Assembly: GCF_000238355.1 (NCBI RefSeq)
Contig: NZ_AHCA01000009.1
Span: forward strand, 124,001-188,000
DNA from: Pseudoalteromonas haloplanktis ATCC 14393
GTDB lineage: Bacteria; Pseudomonadota; Gammaproteobacteria; Enterobacterales; Alteromonadaceae
DNA: 64,000 nt
Reading direction: 5' to 3'
Shown here: positions 43,492 to 53,941 of the stretch, one piece after another
Layout of the letters: every line of letters begins with the position of its first letter
Numbering within the stretch: the stretch's first letter is position 1
The notes under the pieces: model-generated
What the model was told of the DNA's origin: nothing
Database searches by the model: none
The model's input: the letters and a program-made list of their open reading frames with translations, nothing else
Program-made: the position numbers and the translations under genes

Positions 43492-45165
43492 ATGAACAAT
43501 AGACTTGACGAATCGCGTGTGATCCGCGCGCCACATGGCGATAAGATAAGCGCTAAAAGCTGGCTCACCGAAGCGGCTAAGCGTATGTTAATGAATAACT
43601 TAGATCCTGAGGTTGCAGAGCACCCACATGCCCTCGTTGTATATGGTGGCATTGGTCGTGCAGCCCGTGATTGGCCTTGTTTTGATAAAATCATCGAAAC
43701 CCTTGATAGACTCGAAGACGACGAAACGCTACTCGTGCAATCGGGTAAACCTGTTGGGGTATTTAAGACTCACAGCAATGCACCACGGGTATTAATTGCG
43801 AACTCAAACTTAGTACCACACTGGGCTAATTGGGAGCATTTTAATGAGCTAGATAAACTGGGCTTGATGATGTACGGGCAAATGACCGCAGGCTCTTGGA
43901 TCTATATCGGCTCACAAGGCATAGTACAAGGTACTTACGAAACCTTTGTCGCCATGGCAAAACAACACTTTAACGGTGATGCTACTGGTAAATGGGTATT
44001 AACCGGTGGTTTAGGCGGTATGGGTGGCGCACAACCACTTGCTGCAACCATGGCGGGTTTTAGTGCCTTAGTTGTTGAATGTGATGAAACACGTATCGAT
44101 TTTAGAATTAAAACCCGCTATGTAGACGTTAAAGCGACCAATTTGGATCATGCCCTAGAGCTTATCAACAATGCATGCGCTAAAGGTGAAGCGCTATCGG
44201 TTGGTTTACTTGGTAACGCCGCCGATGTATTTAGTGAACTAGTTAAACGTAAAATTACCCCAGACGTTGTAACCGATCAAACATCAGCGCACGATCCGCT
44301 TAATGGCTACTTACCACAAGGTTGGAGCATGGAACACGCTGCTAAAATGCGTGAACAAGATCCACAAGCCGTAGTGAAAGCTGCAAAACAATCTATGGCA
44401 GTACAAGTCACTGCTATGTTAGCCCTACAACAAGCTGGCGCTGCGACAACTGATTACGGCAATAACATTCGCCAAATGGCGTTTGAAGAAGGTGTAAGTA
44501 ATGCCTTTGATTTTCCAGGTTTTGTACCCGCTTATATTCGCCCATTATTTTGTGAAGGCATCGGTCCGTTCCGTTGGGTAGCGCTATCTGGCGATCCTGA
44601 GGATATTTATAAAACTGATGCTAAAGTTAAAGAGCTTATTCCTGATGATAAGCATTTGCACAACTGGCTTGATATGGCTCGTGAACGTATTCAGTTCCAA
44701 GGTTTACCAGCGCGTATTTGTTGGGTTGGCCTAAAAGACCGCGCCCGCCTAGCACTGGCGTTTAACGAGATGGTTAAAAATGGCGAATTAAAAGCACCAA
44801 TCGTGATTGGCCGTGACCATTTAGATTCAGGTTCAGTTGCCAGCCCTAACCGTGAAACCGAAGCAATGAAAGACGGTTCAGATGCCGTTTCTGATTGGCC
44901 ATTATTAAACGCCTTACTGAATACTGCCGGCGGTGCGACGTGGGTTTCACTGCATCATGGTGGTGGCGTAGGGATGGGCTTTAGCCAACACTCTGGTGTG
45001 GTGATTGTTGCCGATGGTACAGATGAAGCTGCCGCACGCGTTGGTCGCGTGCTATGGAACGACCCTGCTACCGGCGTAATGCGCCATGCTGATGCAGGTT
45101 ACGATATTGCAATTAATTGCGCAAACGAGCAAGGTCTCGACTTACCTATGTTGAATAAGGAATAA
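43492..45165 (+). CDS. hutU: Urocanate hydratase
   Basis: Second step of histidine degradation: urocanate to imidazolonepropionate using NAD as electrophile. 557 residues from ATG 43492 (AGGAG upstream). Typical blocks: [51 protein letters not shown] (NAD loop), [14 protein letters not shown] and [15 protein letters not shown]. hutH follows after 2 bp. Confidence 0.98.
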   Translation: MNNRLDESRVIRAPHGDKISAKSWLTEAAKRMLMNNLDPEVAEHPHALVVYGGIGRAARDWPCFDKIIETLDRLEDDETLLVQSGKPVGVFKTHSNAPRVLIANSNLVPHWANWEHFNELDKLGLMMYGQMTAGSWIYIGSQGIVQGTYETFVAMAKQHFNGDATGKWVLTGGLGGMGGAQPLAATMAGFSALVVECDETRIDFRIKTRYVDVKATNLDHALELINNACAKGEALSVGLLGNAADVFSELVKRKITPDVVTDQTSAHDPLNGYLPQGWSMEHAAKMREQDPQAVVKAAKQSMAVQVTAMLALQQAGAATTDYGNNIRQMAFEEGVSNAFDFPGFVPAYIRPLFCEGIGPFRWVALSGDPEDIYKTDAKVKELIPDDKHLHNWLDMARERIQFQGLPARICWVGLKDRARLALAFNEMVKNGELKAPIVIGRDHLDSGSVASPNRETEAMKDGSDAVSDWPLLNALLNTAGGATWVSLHHGGGVGMGFSQHSGVVIVADGTDEAAARVGRVLWNDPATGVMRHADAGYDIAINCANEQGLDLPMLNKE

Positions 45166-45167
45166 CC

Positions 45168-46700
45168 ATGTTTGAATATACTCTCACACCCGGCCAGCTC
45201 GATTTGGCAACACTGCGTAAAATTAATCTTTCGCCAGTTAAGTTAACGCTTGCTAAAGACAGCGACATCAAGATCGCCGCAAGCGCACAAACGGTGCAAG
45301 ATGTGATTGATCAGCAGCGTACAGTATACGGGATTAACACTGGTTTTGGCTTACTGGCTAATACTAAAATTGCCGAGCATGAACTGGAACTACTACAGCG
45401 CTCTATTGTGCTTTCTCATGCAGCAGGTATTGGCGAATACATGGATGACAGCACGGTACGTTTGATGATGGTGCTCAAAATCAATTCTTTATCTCGTGGT
45501 TTTTCCGGTATTCGCTTAAAAGTTATTGAGTTTTTTATGCAATTACTTGAAGCCGAAGTTTACCCTTGTGTGCCCAAGAAAGGCTCGGTGGGTGCATCGG
45601 GCGATTTAGCACCGTTATCACACATGTGTTTACCACTATTGGGTGAAGGCGAAATGCGTCATCAAGGTAAATTAATCAGCGCTGCCCAAGGCCTAGAAAT
45701 TGCCAAGCTTGAACCGCTAACACTTGCCGCTAAAGAAGGCTTAGCTTTGTTAAACGGCACTCAAGCTTCTACTGCATTTGCTCTGCAAGGCTTATTCCGC
45801 GCCGAAGACTTATATGCACAAAGCTGTGCTATTGGTTCAATCAGCATTGAAGCGGCTATGGGTAGTCGCTCACCATTTGATGCGCGTATTCATGATATAC
45901 GTGGTCAACGCGGGCAAATAGATACCGCAGCCATCTTCCGTGAACTGCTTGGTGCACAATCGCAGATCAGCGAAGCCCATGTTGATTGTGAAAAAGTACA
46001 AGATCCATACTGCTTACGTTGTCAGCCACAAGTGCTTGGAGCCTGCTTAACACAAATTCGCCAAGCCGCAGAGGTGTTATTGTGTGAGTCAAATGGTGTT
46101 ACAGATAACCCATTAGTTTTTGCAGATGTCGGTGATATTATCTCTGGTGGTAACTTCCATGCCGAGCCAGTTGCAATGGCAGCCGATAACTTAGCGTTAG
46201 CGATTGCCGAAATTGGCGCCCTTGCGGAGCGTCGAATTGCCCTATTGATTGATTCAAATCTATCAAAACTGCCACCGTTTTTAGTTGAAAATGGTGGGGT
46301 TAATTCGGGCTTTATGATTGCGCAAGTAACAGCGGCAGCACTGGCATCTGAAAATAAATCACTGGCGCACCCTGCGTCGGTAGATAGCCTACCAACGTCA
46401 GCAAACCAAGAAGACCATGTTTCAATGGCAACCTTTGCAGCGCGTCGTCTTGGTGAAATGGCCAATAACACCCAAGGTGTATTAGCCATTGAATGGCTTG
46501 CCTCCGCGCAAGGGTTGGAATTTAGAAAACCATTAACAGCTTCTGTAAAAGTAGAGCAAGCTAAAGCTATCTTGCGTGAAAAGGTCAGTTACTACGATAA
46601 GGACCGTTATTTTGGCCCTGATATCGAAGCTGCCAATACGTTATTGCAACAAGGTAAACTATGTAACTTGTTGCCTACGGGCATTTTACCTTCGTTTTAA
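45168..46700 (+). CDS. hutH: Histidine ammonia-lyase
   Basis: First step of histidine degradation: deamination to urocanate. 510 residues. The Ala-Ser-Gly triad that cyclises to the MIO electrophile lies at about 143-145 ([15 protein letters not shown]). Also [11 protein letters not shown] and SIETEAxMGS-like [13 protein letters not shown]. Ends overlapping the convergent epimerase-like gene by 4 bp. Confidence 0.98.
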   Translation: MFEYTLTPGQLDLATLRKINLSPVKLTLAKDSDIKIAASAQTVQDVIDQQRTVYGINTGFGLLANTKIAEHELELLQRSIVLSHAAGIGEYMDDSTVRLMMVLKINSLSRGFSGIRLKVIEFFMQLLEAEVYPCVPKKGSVGASGDLAPLSHMCLPLLGEGEMRHQGKLISAAQGLEIAKLEPLTLAAKEGLALLNGTQASTAFALQGLFRAEDLYAQSCAIGSISIEAAMGSRSPFDARIHDIRGQRGQIDTAAIFRELLGAQSQISEAHVDCEKVQDPYCLRCQPQVLGACLTQIRQAAEVLLCESNGVTDNPLVFADVGDIISGGNFHAEPVAMAADNLALAIAEIGALAERRIALLIDSNLSKLPPFLVENGGVNSGFMIAQVTAAALASENKSLAHPASVDSLPTSANQEDHVSMATFAARRLGEMANNTQGVLAIEWLASAQGLEFRKPLTASVKVEQAKAILREKVSYYDKDRYFGPDIEAANTLLQQGKLCNLLPTGILPSF

Positions 46701-47467
46701 ATAGCAAATTGATAATTAAAACCTAACGCTTCAATAGCCGAACCATTGATGATGCGTTCGGCTATTTTGTCACTAATAAAGGTGGGCGCTTGCGTACCAT
46801 ACTGCTGACACTTCTGCTGATAATAATCCGCTTTAGTTGGATGCGCGGGATTCACAACATTGTATATTGGCGCTGCCACTTGCCAGTTATCCAGCACCGT
46901 AAGTACCGCATTAATTACATCTTGCTGCTGCACCATATTAACGGTTTGTCGACTCGAGCCACGTAATTCTTTACCCGCCACAAACCTACCTGGTTCGCGA
47001 TCAGGACCAATTAAACCACCTAATCGAAGTACCTTTCCCCCCGCATTTAACACTAATTGCTCTGCATCAATTAGTGGCTGTTGACGTGCAGTGCTTGCTT
47101 TAACCTCACTTTGCTCTGTATAGATTGCATTATCTTGATCGTACACAGCTGTTGATGAGCATAAGAGAAACCCTTTTGCCTTCATAGACTCAGCAAGCTC
47201 AATGGCCAGCGTCAGAGTTTCTAAATAGTGGCTGTCTGCGTGTCGGCTACGAGGCGGTATTGCACATACCCACCACGCATTATGTAAATCAAGTTGATGA
47301 GTTAGCTTATTGTCTAGCAATACTAGCTGCCGTTGAAAAGCATGTTGGTGTACATTGCTGCGGTGCGTACCTTGTACGTCCCAGCCTTTAGCCTGCTGTT
47401 GTAAACACAAGGGCTGACCCAGCCAACCTGCACCTAATACAATTAACTGGTCTTTATTTGTACCCAT
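46697..47467 (-). CDS. NAD(P)-binding epimerase/dehydrogenase-like protein (YeeZ-like)
   Basis: 256 residues, Rossmann fold: [14 protein letters not shown] at the N-terminus, SSTAVYDQ (Ser and Tyr of the extended SDR active site), [17 protein letters not shown]. Related to E. coli YeeZ. Substrate unknown. Convergent with hutH with a 4-bp overlap; no link to histidine use beyond position. Confidence 0.8.
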   Translation of the reverse strand: MGTNKDQLIVLGAGWLGQPLCLQQQAKGWDVQGTHRSNVHQHAFQRQLVLLDNKLTHQLDLHNAWWVCAIPPRSRHADSHYLETLTLAIELAESMKAKGFLLCSSTAVYDQDNAIYTEQSEVKASTARQQPLIDAEQLVLNAGGKVLRLGGLIGPDREPGRFVAGKELRGSSRQTVNMVQQQDVINAVLTVLDNWQVAAPIYNVVNPAHPTKADYYQQKCQQYGTQAPTFISDKIAERIINGSAIEALGFNYQFAI

Positions 47468-47584
47468 TACGTAACATCACCCTTACAATTTTATAAAATT
47501 TCATTAATTTGTCTTATCAGATACCATAGCACTACGTATCAAGATATGGTTAGATAAGAGTGCTTACTCTACTAAATAACAAAA

Positions 47585-49624
47585 ATGTGTGCACTTATGC
47601 TTAAAAATCTATCATTGCGAAAAAAAATACTATTACTGATCGGTGGCACTATAAGTGTCTTATTACTGATTGCCTCTGCGTACTTTGTTAATCACATTGC
47701 CGCTTTGTCTCGACAAAGTATCGAGCGTGAAGCCCACAGCTACTTGCAAAGCGAACAACTATCAATGCAAAGCTATTTTGCTCAGTACGGAAAAGTAGTA
47801 GCCACTTTTGTCAATAATCCGCATTTAGTAAACTGGTTTGATAATTGGGAAAAACGTGACCAAACCTTACAAGGTGCACCTGGATATGATGAAATAAACC
47901 AAGACTTTGTGCGCATTAGTAGTAAAGACGAAAATATTTTATCCGCCTTTTTTGCATCAGCAAAAACCGGCGAATACTTTAAAGAAAATGAGCGAACCAC
48001 TCATTACAATAACGAGCCCTATTATGCGTATAAACGCGGCTGGTGGAAAGATGCATTAAAACTAAACCGCTTATATGTAGGGCCAATTTCTGTTGATTTA
48101 ACAACAGGCAATGCCTCAGCCGTCGTACAACAACCTGTTTATGATCAACAAGGTGAACTCATTGGTTTTGGTGGTGTTGATTTACAACTCAATAAAATCA
48201 ATAAAATGGTTGAAGATATTCGCTTTAACGGCCAAGGCTTTGGCTTTTTACTCGACGGCGATCAAAAAGTGGTGCACTTATCAAATCGTACCAACCACAA
48301 GTTATCGATTACCGATGAAGGCCCTAACGGTAAAGAAGGGCTAGAAGTACTAGAAAAACAGTTTAACAACACTCAAGGGTTTGCTGAACTTAACCAGCTG
48401 ATGAAAAATAACATAACAGGCGATGCTAGTGTTACTTTGCAGGGCCAAGCGTATTTTGTGGTGTATCACCGTCTGCAATTAGAGCATCCTTATGTAAATT
48501 GGTATGTGGGAATTTTAGTACCGCGCAGCTTAATTGATGAACCAGTCAATGATGCGGTAATGACTACCACCACCTCGGTGGTTATTATTTTGCTGATCAT
48601 CATTGCCATGATCATCTGGGCCACACAAATGATCTCAAAGCCTATCATCACCCTAACCCATATTATGCGCGATATTGCATCAGGGGATGGCGATTTAACC
48701 CAAACTATTACCATAGATAGTAAAGATGAGGTTGGCCAACTAGCTCATCATATGAATACCTTTATTGATAAGCTACGTGTGATGATGTTAGACACCGCAC
48801 AACAAGCAAAACAATTAACCAATGCCGCAGCGCAGTTAAATTTAGTTTCACAAAAAACTAATGACGAAATCCAACAAGAGAAACAACAAGTCGACAGTGT
48901 AAGTGCTGCAGTAACTGAAATGGCCACCACCGTGATGGAGATTTCTCGCAATGCCCAACACACCAATAATGCCGCTGAAGAAGTACAACACATCTCTGTT
49001 GATGGAGCAAAACGTTCGCAAAATGCACAAAGCGTAATGACTGCATTAGCAGAACATATCGGTGAGGCGTCCAAGGTTGTGGCTGGTTTAGAGCAAGAAA
49101 GTAGTAATATTGGCGCCGTTGTTGATGTGATCAACTCAATTGCCGAGCAAACGAACCTCCTGGCACTTAATGCCGCTATAGAAGCTGCTCGTGCCGGTGA
49201 GCAAGGTCGTGGCTTTGCTGTGGTTGCCGATGAGGTTCGCTCCTTAGCGAGCCGCACCCAAGAATCTACTGATGATATTCGCAATATGATTTCACGCTTA
49301 CAGCAAATTGCGCAGCAAGCATCCACTATGATGCAGCAAGGACAAGAACGCGCGCAAAGCTCAGTTACGCAAACACAAGAAGTGCTTGACGCCCTACAGA
49401 ACATTGCCGATTCCGTCACTAAAGTACAAGATCAAAGTCATCATATTGCCACTTCAACTGAGCAACAAACAGTGGTAGCAGAAGATATCAATAACAGCTT
49501 AGCGGCGATTAATAACTTAGTAAATAATACCGCTGATCATGCTCTTGAACTTGCTGATGAAGCTCGGGAGCTGAATGATTTGGCAGCATCCCTTAATAAA
49601 ACTGTCAATCAATTTAAGCTTTAA
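47585..49624 (+). CDS. Methyl-accepting chemotaxis protein with dCache sensor
   Basis: 679 residues (an ATG four codons later is equally good). First membrane helix about 17-37; double-Cache periplasmic sensor about 40-320 ([37 protein letters not shown]); second helix about 328-350; HAMP about 352-405; signalling domain with [20 protein letters not shown] and [15 protein letters not shown]. dCache receptors often sense amino acids or organic acids; closeness to hut genes makes an amino acid ligand conceivable but unproven. Followed by a terminator. Confidence 0.93.
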   Translation: MCALMLKNLSLRKKILLLIGGTISVLLLIASAYFVNHIAALSRQSIEREAHSYLQSEQLSMQSYFAQYGKVVATFVNNPHLVNWFDNWEKRDQTLQGAPGYDEINQDFVRISSKDENILSAFFASAKTGEYFKENERTTHYNNEPYYAYKRGWWKDALKLNRLYVGPISVDLTTGNASAVVQQPVYDQQGELIGFGGVDLQLNKINKMVEDIRFNGQGFGFLLDGDQKVVHLSNRTNHKLSITDEGPNGKEGLEVLEKQFNNTQGFAELNQLMKNNITGDASVTLQGQAYFVVYHRLQLEHPYVNWYVGILVPRSLIDEPVNDAVMTTTTSVVIILLIIIAMIIWATQMISKPIITLTHIMRDIASGDGDLTQTITIDSKDEVGQLAHHMNTFIDKLRVMMLDTAQQAKQLTNAAAQLNLVSQKTNDEIQQEKQQVDSVSAAVTEMATTVMEISRNAQHTNNAAEEVQHISVDGAKRSQNAQSVMTALAEHIGEASKVVAGLEQESSNIGAVVDVINSIAEQTNLLALNAAIEAARAGEQGRGFAVVADEVRSLASRTQESTDDIRNMISRLQQIAQQASTMMQQGQERAQSSVTQTQEVLDALQNIADSVTKVQDQSHHIATSTEQQTVVAEDINNSLAAINNLVNNTADHALELADEARELNDLAASLNKTVNQFKL

Positions 49625-49644
49625 TCCCTCTTTAAACTACTAAC

Positions 49645-49672
49645 AAAGAGTGCTCTCGTAGCACTCTTTTTT
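49645..49672 (+). terminator. Terminator of the second chemoreceptor gene
   Basis: AAAGAGTGCT-CTCGT-AGCACTCTTT with a T-run, 20 bp after the stop. Its T-run touches the FNR-like box of hemN. Confidence 0.88.
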
Positions 49673-49684
49673 GTTGTAGATCAA
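49671..49684 (+). promoter_or_regulatory. FNR-like box upstream of hemN
   Basis: TTGTTGTAGATCAA compared with the FNR consensus TTGATN4ATCAA: one mismatch in the left half, a perfect right half. Centred about 63 bp before the hemN start. The adjacent gene is an oxygen-independent enzyme, which fits anaerobic activation. Confidence 0.5.
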
Positions 49685-49740
49685 TACTCAGCCAAGTTGA
49701 TTTTTTTATAATGACGCAAACTTTATTAAAGGCGCGCGTG

Positions 49741-51114
49741 ATGATTAATTTACCAAAGTGGGATCAAGACTTAATAAACAAATACAATATTTCGGGGCCA
49801 AGATACACCTCTTATCCAACCGCCTTGTCGTTTAGTGATGGCTACCAGCAGCATGATTTGATTAAGGCTATCAACTCATCATCAACCAACAGCCTCTCTG
49901 TCTATATTCATATCCCCTTTTGTAGCCAGCTTTGCTATTACTGCGGCTGCAATAAAGTGATCACCCGCCATCAATCAAAAGCAGATCTCTACCTCGATTA
50001 TTTAGAGCAAGAGATCATCGCGCAAGCAGCGCTATTTACCAGTTACCAAGTAGAGCAATTACATTTAGGCGGGGGCACGCCAACCTTTTTAACTGCGGCG
50101 CAAATGGCGCGTTTAATTGGCATACTCGAACAGCATTTTAACTTTGCTCATGATGCTGAACGCGGAATTGAAATTGACCCCCGCTCGCTTGCCGATGATA
50201 TGTTAAAACACTTACGCTTTTTAGGCTTTAATCGTGTGTCATTTGGTATTCAAGACTTCAATGATGAGGTTCAACTTGCGGTTAATCGCCCGCAAAGTGC
50301 TGATGCAGTAAAAAGCTTGATCAGTGAAGCACGTGAGCTTGGCTTCAAGTCAATCAATGCAGATATGATATATGGCCTGCCTTTACAAACACCTCAGAGC
50401 TTTAAAGAAACCATAGAGCAGCTTATTGAGCTGAGCCCTGATCGTGTCTCTGTGTTTAACTATGCGCATTTACCTGAGCGCTTTGCCGCACAACGAAAAA
50501 TTAAAGACGCCGATTTACCCAGCGCCCACGATAAACTCTCCATGTTTAAAAATACCCTAGAACAAATGAGTGAAGCAGGATATCAATTCATTGGTATGGA
50601 TCATTTTGCCAAAACCAGCAATGAATTAGCCGTGGCACAAAATAGCCAACAATTGCATCGTAACTTTCAAGGTTACACCACGCATGGTGACTGCGATTTA
50701 CTCGGGTTGGGTGTGTCATCGATTTCGCAAATTGGCACCGCTATTTTACAAAATCAAAAACAGCTAAAACAGTATTACCACGCGATAGAAACTCAACACG
50801 GCAGTGCAATTACTAAAGGCATGCAACTTGATAATGATGACCTAATACGCGCTGAAGTAATCAAACAACTGATCTGTCATTTTCAGTTGGATATGCAAAG
50901 TATTGCTGATAAGTACCAACTCGACTTCACAGACTACTTTGCCAGCTCCCTCAGCGCCCTTGAGCCATTAATTGCTGATGGGATGGTTGTTATCAATGAA
51001 AAATTGATCACCGTCACTGCGCGCGGTAATTTGTTTATTCGTATCATTTGCATGTGCTTTGATACTTACTTGCAGCAACACATTAAAAACACCCGCTTTT
51101 CACGGGTGATTTAG
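49741..51114 (+). CDS. hemN: Oxygen-independent coproporphyrinogen III dehydrogenase
   Basis: Radical SAM enzyme for anaerobic haem synthesis. 457 residues from ATG 49741, the same length as E. coli HemN; an in-frame ATG at 49711 would add ten residues with no homologous counterpart. The CX3CX2C cluster (PFCSQLCYYCGC) binds the 4Fe-4S and SAM; YTSYPTAL, LGGGTPTFL, GFNRVSFGIQDFNDEVQ and GLGVSSIS are family-typical. A possible FNR box lies upstream. yihI/hemN neighbourhood is as in E. coli. Confidence 0.96.
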   Translation: MINLPKWDQDLINKYNISGPRYTSYPTALSFSDGYQQHDLIKAINSSSTNSLSVYIHIPFCSQLCYYCGCNKVITRHQSKADLYLDYLEQEIIAQAALFTSYQVEQLHLGGGTPTFLTAAQMARLIGILEQHFNFAHDAERGIEIDPRSLADDMLKHLRFLGFNRVSFGIQDFNDEVQLAVNRPQSADAVKSLISEARELGFKSINADMIYGLPLQTPQSFKETIEQLIELSPDRVSVFNYAHLPERFAAQRKIKDADLPSAHDKLSMFKNTLEQMSEAGYQFIGMDHFAKTSNELAVAQNSQQLHRNFQGYTTHGDCDLLGLGVSSISQIGTAILQNQKQLKQYYHAIETQHGSAITKGMQLDNDDLIRAEVIKQLICHFQLDMQSIADKYQLDFTDYFASSLSALEPLIADGMVVINEKLITVTARGNLFIRIICMCFDTYLQQHIKNTRFSRVI

Positions 51115-51127
51115 TTAGCACGCACAA

Positions 51128-51151
51128 AAAAGCAGACCTAGGTCTGCTTTT
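51128..51151. terminator. Bidirectional terminator between hemN and DUF2489 gene
   Basis: AAAAGCAGACC-TA-GGTCTGCTTTT, perfect 11-bp arms, lying between the two convergent stops. Confidence 0.88.
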
Positions 51152-51172
51152 GCTTTATGTGTTATCACAAAT

Positions 51173-51685
51173 CTAATTAAAAACCACATTCTCGCTGCCT
51201 GGCGCTGCTTTGAAATCTTCAAGGATTTTCTCACAATCAGCTTTGATTGCCTCGGCATTACTTTCTTCAGCACGCCAGCGCACAGTATCCTGTTTAAATA
51301 TTTCTTTTTTAGAATATTTTTTACGCGCATCATGAGTTGGCATTTCTTTTACGACTTCATACATTGCGAATATGCCCGGATAACGTTTTGATAAATCATC
51401 ATCGTCTGCAAAGCTATATTGCGACATTAGCACCCATATACGCAAGCATCCTTCAGAGTACTCACACTGCTCTTGATGCATTGCGCGAGCGATTAGATGA
51501 ATGCTATCAGCCAGCTTTGCATTGCGTTCTAAACGCGATTGAGCGAGCTTGGCTTGTTGCTTTGCTTGCTCTTTCGCTATTAGCTTTTTTTGCGCACTGA
51601 GCTTATACAGTAATTGGCCAGCATAAAATGCCAGCCCTGCAATGATCACAGCACCAACACACAGAGCTAAGATCAGCATATTCAT
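51173..51685 (-). CDS. DUF2489 family membrane protein
   Basis: 170 residues: N-terminal membrane helix (about 5-27), a basic coiled-coil stretch (KKLIAKEQAKQQAKLAQSRLER), then the DUF2489 domain (DSIHLIARAMHQEQCEYSEGCLRIWVLMSQY ... YEVVKEMPTHDARKKYSKKEIF, positions ~60-140). Function unknown. Its ATG overlaps the yihI stop by one base (TAATG), so co-translation is likely. Confidence 0.85.
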   Translation of the reverse strand: MNMLILALCVGAVIIAGLAFYAGQLLYKLSAQKKLIAKEQAKQQAKLAQSRLERNAKLADSIHLIARAMHQEQCEYSEGCLRIWVLMSQYSFADDDDLSKRYPGIFAMYEVVKEMPTHDARKKYSKKEIFKQDTVRWRAEESNAEAIKADCEKILEDFKAAPGSENVVFN

Positions 51686-52272
51686 TATTTATCATCCTCG
51701 TCATCATCTAACCACTCGTTGGCTAAATCGTTCGACAAATAATGATCAAAATCGCTATTGCCTTCGTCACTGAACTGTTCGTCAGCAAAGTCATCTGCAT
51801 CGTCTTCAATGCCAAGCAATTCACATAACTCTTGATGACGTGCAATACGGCTATTAAAGTATTTAGCATCTTTACCAGTTAACATTTGGCCACTTTCATG
51901 CAGCTCAACCAGTTTTAATAAACGCTCATCGTTCTCTAGCGCTTCAAGTTCTTGCTCTGGTGAAAGCTCAGGTTGTACGACTTTTTTCAGTTCAACTTGT
52001 GGCTTTAAGTTACGTTTAAGTTCAATAACCGGCTCAGGCGCAACAGCAATCAAAGGAATTGGCTTTTTGCTGCCAACACGCTTGTCTTTATTTTGCTGAT
52101 TGGTTTTGCTTTCTGGTTGCAAAGTCTCAATCGAATTACGTGACCCTGGTTTAGCACCTTTGGTTTTTTTAACGCGTTGCTCTTTTAACGCACGCATTTC
52201 TTTAAGCTTATCTTGGCTTAAACGAACCGGACCGTTAGACGGGATTTTACGTGACTTTTTCTTTCTGCTCAT
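51685..52272 (-). CDS. yihI: Der GTPase-activating protein YihI
   Basis: 195 residues. Very basic N-terminus (MSRKKKSRKIPSNGPVRLSQDKLKEMRALKEQR) and acidic C-terminus ending in WLDDDEDDK. In E. coli YihI stimulates the GTPase of Der/EngA and modulates 50S assembly. Position beside hemN and near engB/polA matches E. coli and supports the name. The sequence between the ends is low in complexity and poorly conserved in general. Confidence 0.88.
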   Translation of the reverse strand: MSRKKKSRKIPSNGPVRLSQDKLKEMRALKEQRVKKTKGAKPGSRNSIETLQPESKTNQQNKDKRVGSKKPIPLIAVAPEPVIELKRNLKPQVELKKVVQPELSPEQELEALENDERLLKLVELHESGQMLTGKDAKYFNSRIARHQELCELLGIEDDADDFADEQFSDEGNSDFDHYLSNDLANEWLDDDEDDK

Positions 52273-52418
52273 ATCTTGATCATCTCACTTAAGAGGTTTT
52301 GCACAACGCGCGTTTTTGGCGTTGCAATGCTGGCCTTGCCAGAAGAATTCGGTTTGTGCGGATTGAGGTTGGGTAACTCGACTACTAGCGCACTTTCTAA
52401 ACGGTGGCTATTGTAACA

Positions 52419-52458
52419 GGACAAATAAAAAGGCGGTAGAGAAAACATCTCTACCGCC
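52419..52458 (-). terminator. Terminator of the Csr-like RNA
   Basis: Arms 52432-52442 and 52448-52458 (GGCGGTAGAGA / TCTCTACCGCC), 11 bp perfect, five-base loop; on the minus strand TTTTTATTTG follows. Only a minus-strand transcript starting after yihI's own 5' side would use it, since yihI starts downstream at 52272. Confidence 0.9.
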
Positions 52459-52740
52459 TGCTAATCTGAGCGACCATTTAACTGGACACTTCTCCCTTCG
52501 ACTTTTTAGTCTTTATTATTGTTATTATTTTACTTATCCATATTGTTATTATTTTTACCTTCCGTGTAACATTCCATTTTATTGTTATTTTAAACTTCCA
52601 TGAGATTTTATTATTCTCGGTCTTCATTGACTCTTTTTTAATATTCCCTTGGTGACATCAACCGATGCCTATCCCCGATAATCGTGTCACACTACTTTCC
52701 GTGTAGTTTAATCCATTTTGTTCTTATTGTTTCAGCGACA
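52424..52740 (-). ncRNA. csrC: Candidate CsrB/CsrC-type small RNA that would sequester CsrA
   Basis: Minus-strand RNA, 5' end uncertain (about 52740), 3' end at a perfect terminator. It contains about nine GGA motifs, in contexts such as AUGGAU, ACGGAAA, AAGGGAA, AUGGAAG, AUGGAAU, ACGGAAG, AUGGAUA, AAGGGAG. Two are in small hairpin loops, CUAC-ACGGAAA-GUAG and UUAC-ACGGAAG-GUAA, close to the CsrA consensus RUACARGGAUGU. A/U-rich AAUAACAAU linkers separate them. The site, upstream of yihI and between it and engB, same strand as yihI, is where csrC lies in E. coli. Length (about 310) fits CsrB/C. No primary-sequence match to enteric CsrC is claimed. Confidence 0.7.
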
Positions 52741-52941
52741 GGGGTTAATTTACGCATTAATAATTTTGTTACAACTAATTTATATAACTTTTCTTACACA
52801 ACATAAATTGCAACATTGTGAAAACATTAAATTACAACAAGTTATAATAAAAACAAAAATAAAAATAAGATTTAGCTTACAGCTTGGTATGGTCAATGTC
52901 TTACAAGAAAGAGGGAAATATCAACTAGAACACGGGTACAA

Positions 52942-52965
52942 AAAAAGCAGCGTACGCTGCTTTTT
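52942..52965. terminator. Terminator of cytochrome c4
   Basis: AAAAAGCAGC-GTAC-GCTGCTTTTT, fully symmetric, 50 bp past the minus-strand cytochrome stop. Confidence 0.82.
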
Positions 52966-53014
52966 GTAACTAATGTAGAGTTTAGTCTTAAAAATAAAAC
53001 TAAACCATACTACT

Positions 53015-53647
53015 TTAGTGTAGACCGCCTAGGTACTTCGAAAGCACTTCGATATCTTTGTCTGTTAGCTTTTTAGCAATATCTTGCATCATGCCATTTA
53101 AATCATTATTGCGTGTACCATCACGGAATTTTTCAAGTTGTGACTTGATGTATTCAGGATGTTGAAAAGAGATCTTTGGAAATTTAGCTAATGATGAACC
53201 ATTACCACGAGGGCCATGACATGCTGCACATGCTGGAATACCACGCTCTGCATCACCGGCTTTATAAAGCATGGCGCCAACTTCAACTACATCTTTAGGG
53301 GTTGCACCTTCAGACATATTTAGTGACGAAAAATAAGCCGCCACGTCTTTCATGTCTTGATCGCTTAATGGCATTGCCATTGCGCTCATGACAGGGTCCA
53401 TACGACCTTCTTTACCACCTGAAGTCATGCCTGATTTCAAATCGACAAGTTGCTTATAAATGTAATCTGCGTGCTGGCCTGCAAGTTTTGGGTAGATATT
53501 AACCGGCGCGTTACCGTCTGGGCCGTGACAAGCCGCACACGTTGCTGATTTTTCTTTACCTGCGTTTACATCGCCATCAAATGCTGTTGCGTTGCTTGCT
53601 GACAACGCACCAAGCAATATAGTTAAAGATAGTGCTATTTTTTTCAT
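53015..53647 (-). CDS. Cytochrome c4, dihaem periplasmic cytochrome
   Basis: 210 residues with a signal peptide (ending ...ASNATA). Two haem motifs, ATCAACHGPDGN and PACAACHGPRGN, in two similar halves of about 90 residues; axial Met in MDPVMSAMAMPLSDQDM and DLNGMMQDIAKKLTDKD. Electron carrier to terminal oxidases. Divergent from engB, a pairing common in gammaproteobacteria. Confidence 0.95.
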   Translation of the reverse strand: MKKIALSLTILLGALSASNATAFDGDVNAGKEKSATCAACHGPDGNAPVNIYPKLAGQHADYIYKQLVDLKSGMTSGGKEGRMDPVMSAMAMPLSDQDMKDVAAYFSSLNMSEGATPKDVVEVGAMLYKAGDAERGIPACAACHGPRGNGSSLAKFPKISFQHPEYIKSQLEKFRDGTRNNDLNGMMQDIAKKLTDKDIEVLSKYLGGLH

Positions 53648-53941
53648 GGTGAATTCTCTGTTTCCGACCCTGTATCATCTACAATATGGATGTTGTGATT
53701 TATATATTCTACACGATAATAAATTCTCTGGCACGTTTTCTACTCATATTAAACTTATAAATTATAGGGTTTTGACCTAGATTAAGCTTTAGAGCTATCA
53801 TTTTTGCTTATTTTAGGCTGCTATCTTAGTCCAAATCAGCTTTTTAATACGCCAGTAATAGTATAAAATGCACCGCTTAAGTGAACTTTAATAAGAAAGT
53901 TTACTCGCTGTAATACTTAAATTAAGTTTCTAGGAGAGCCT

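Noticed and set aside
48748..49419. A 223-codon open frame antisense to the second chemoreceptor gene
   Set aside because: Cys/Ser-rich shadow of the repetitive signalling domain; similar shadows lie opposite other chemoreceptor genes.
52718..52969. An 83-codon plus-strand frame next to the Csr-like RNA
   Set aside because: Weak start, biased low-complexity AT-rich composition, and it runs into a terminator hairpin. It overlaps the probable promoter of the RNA.
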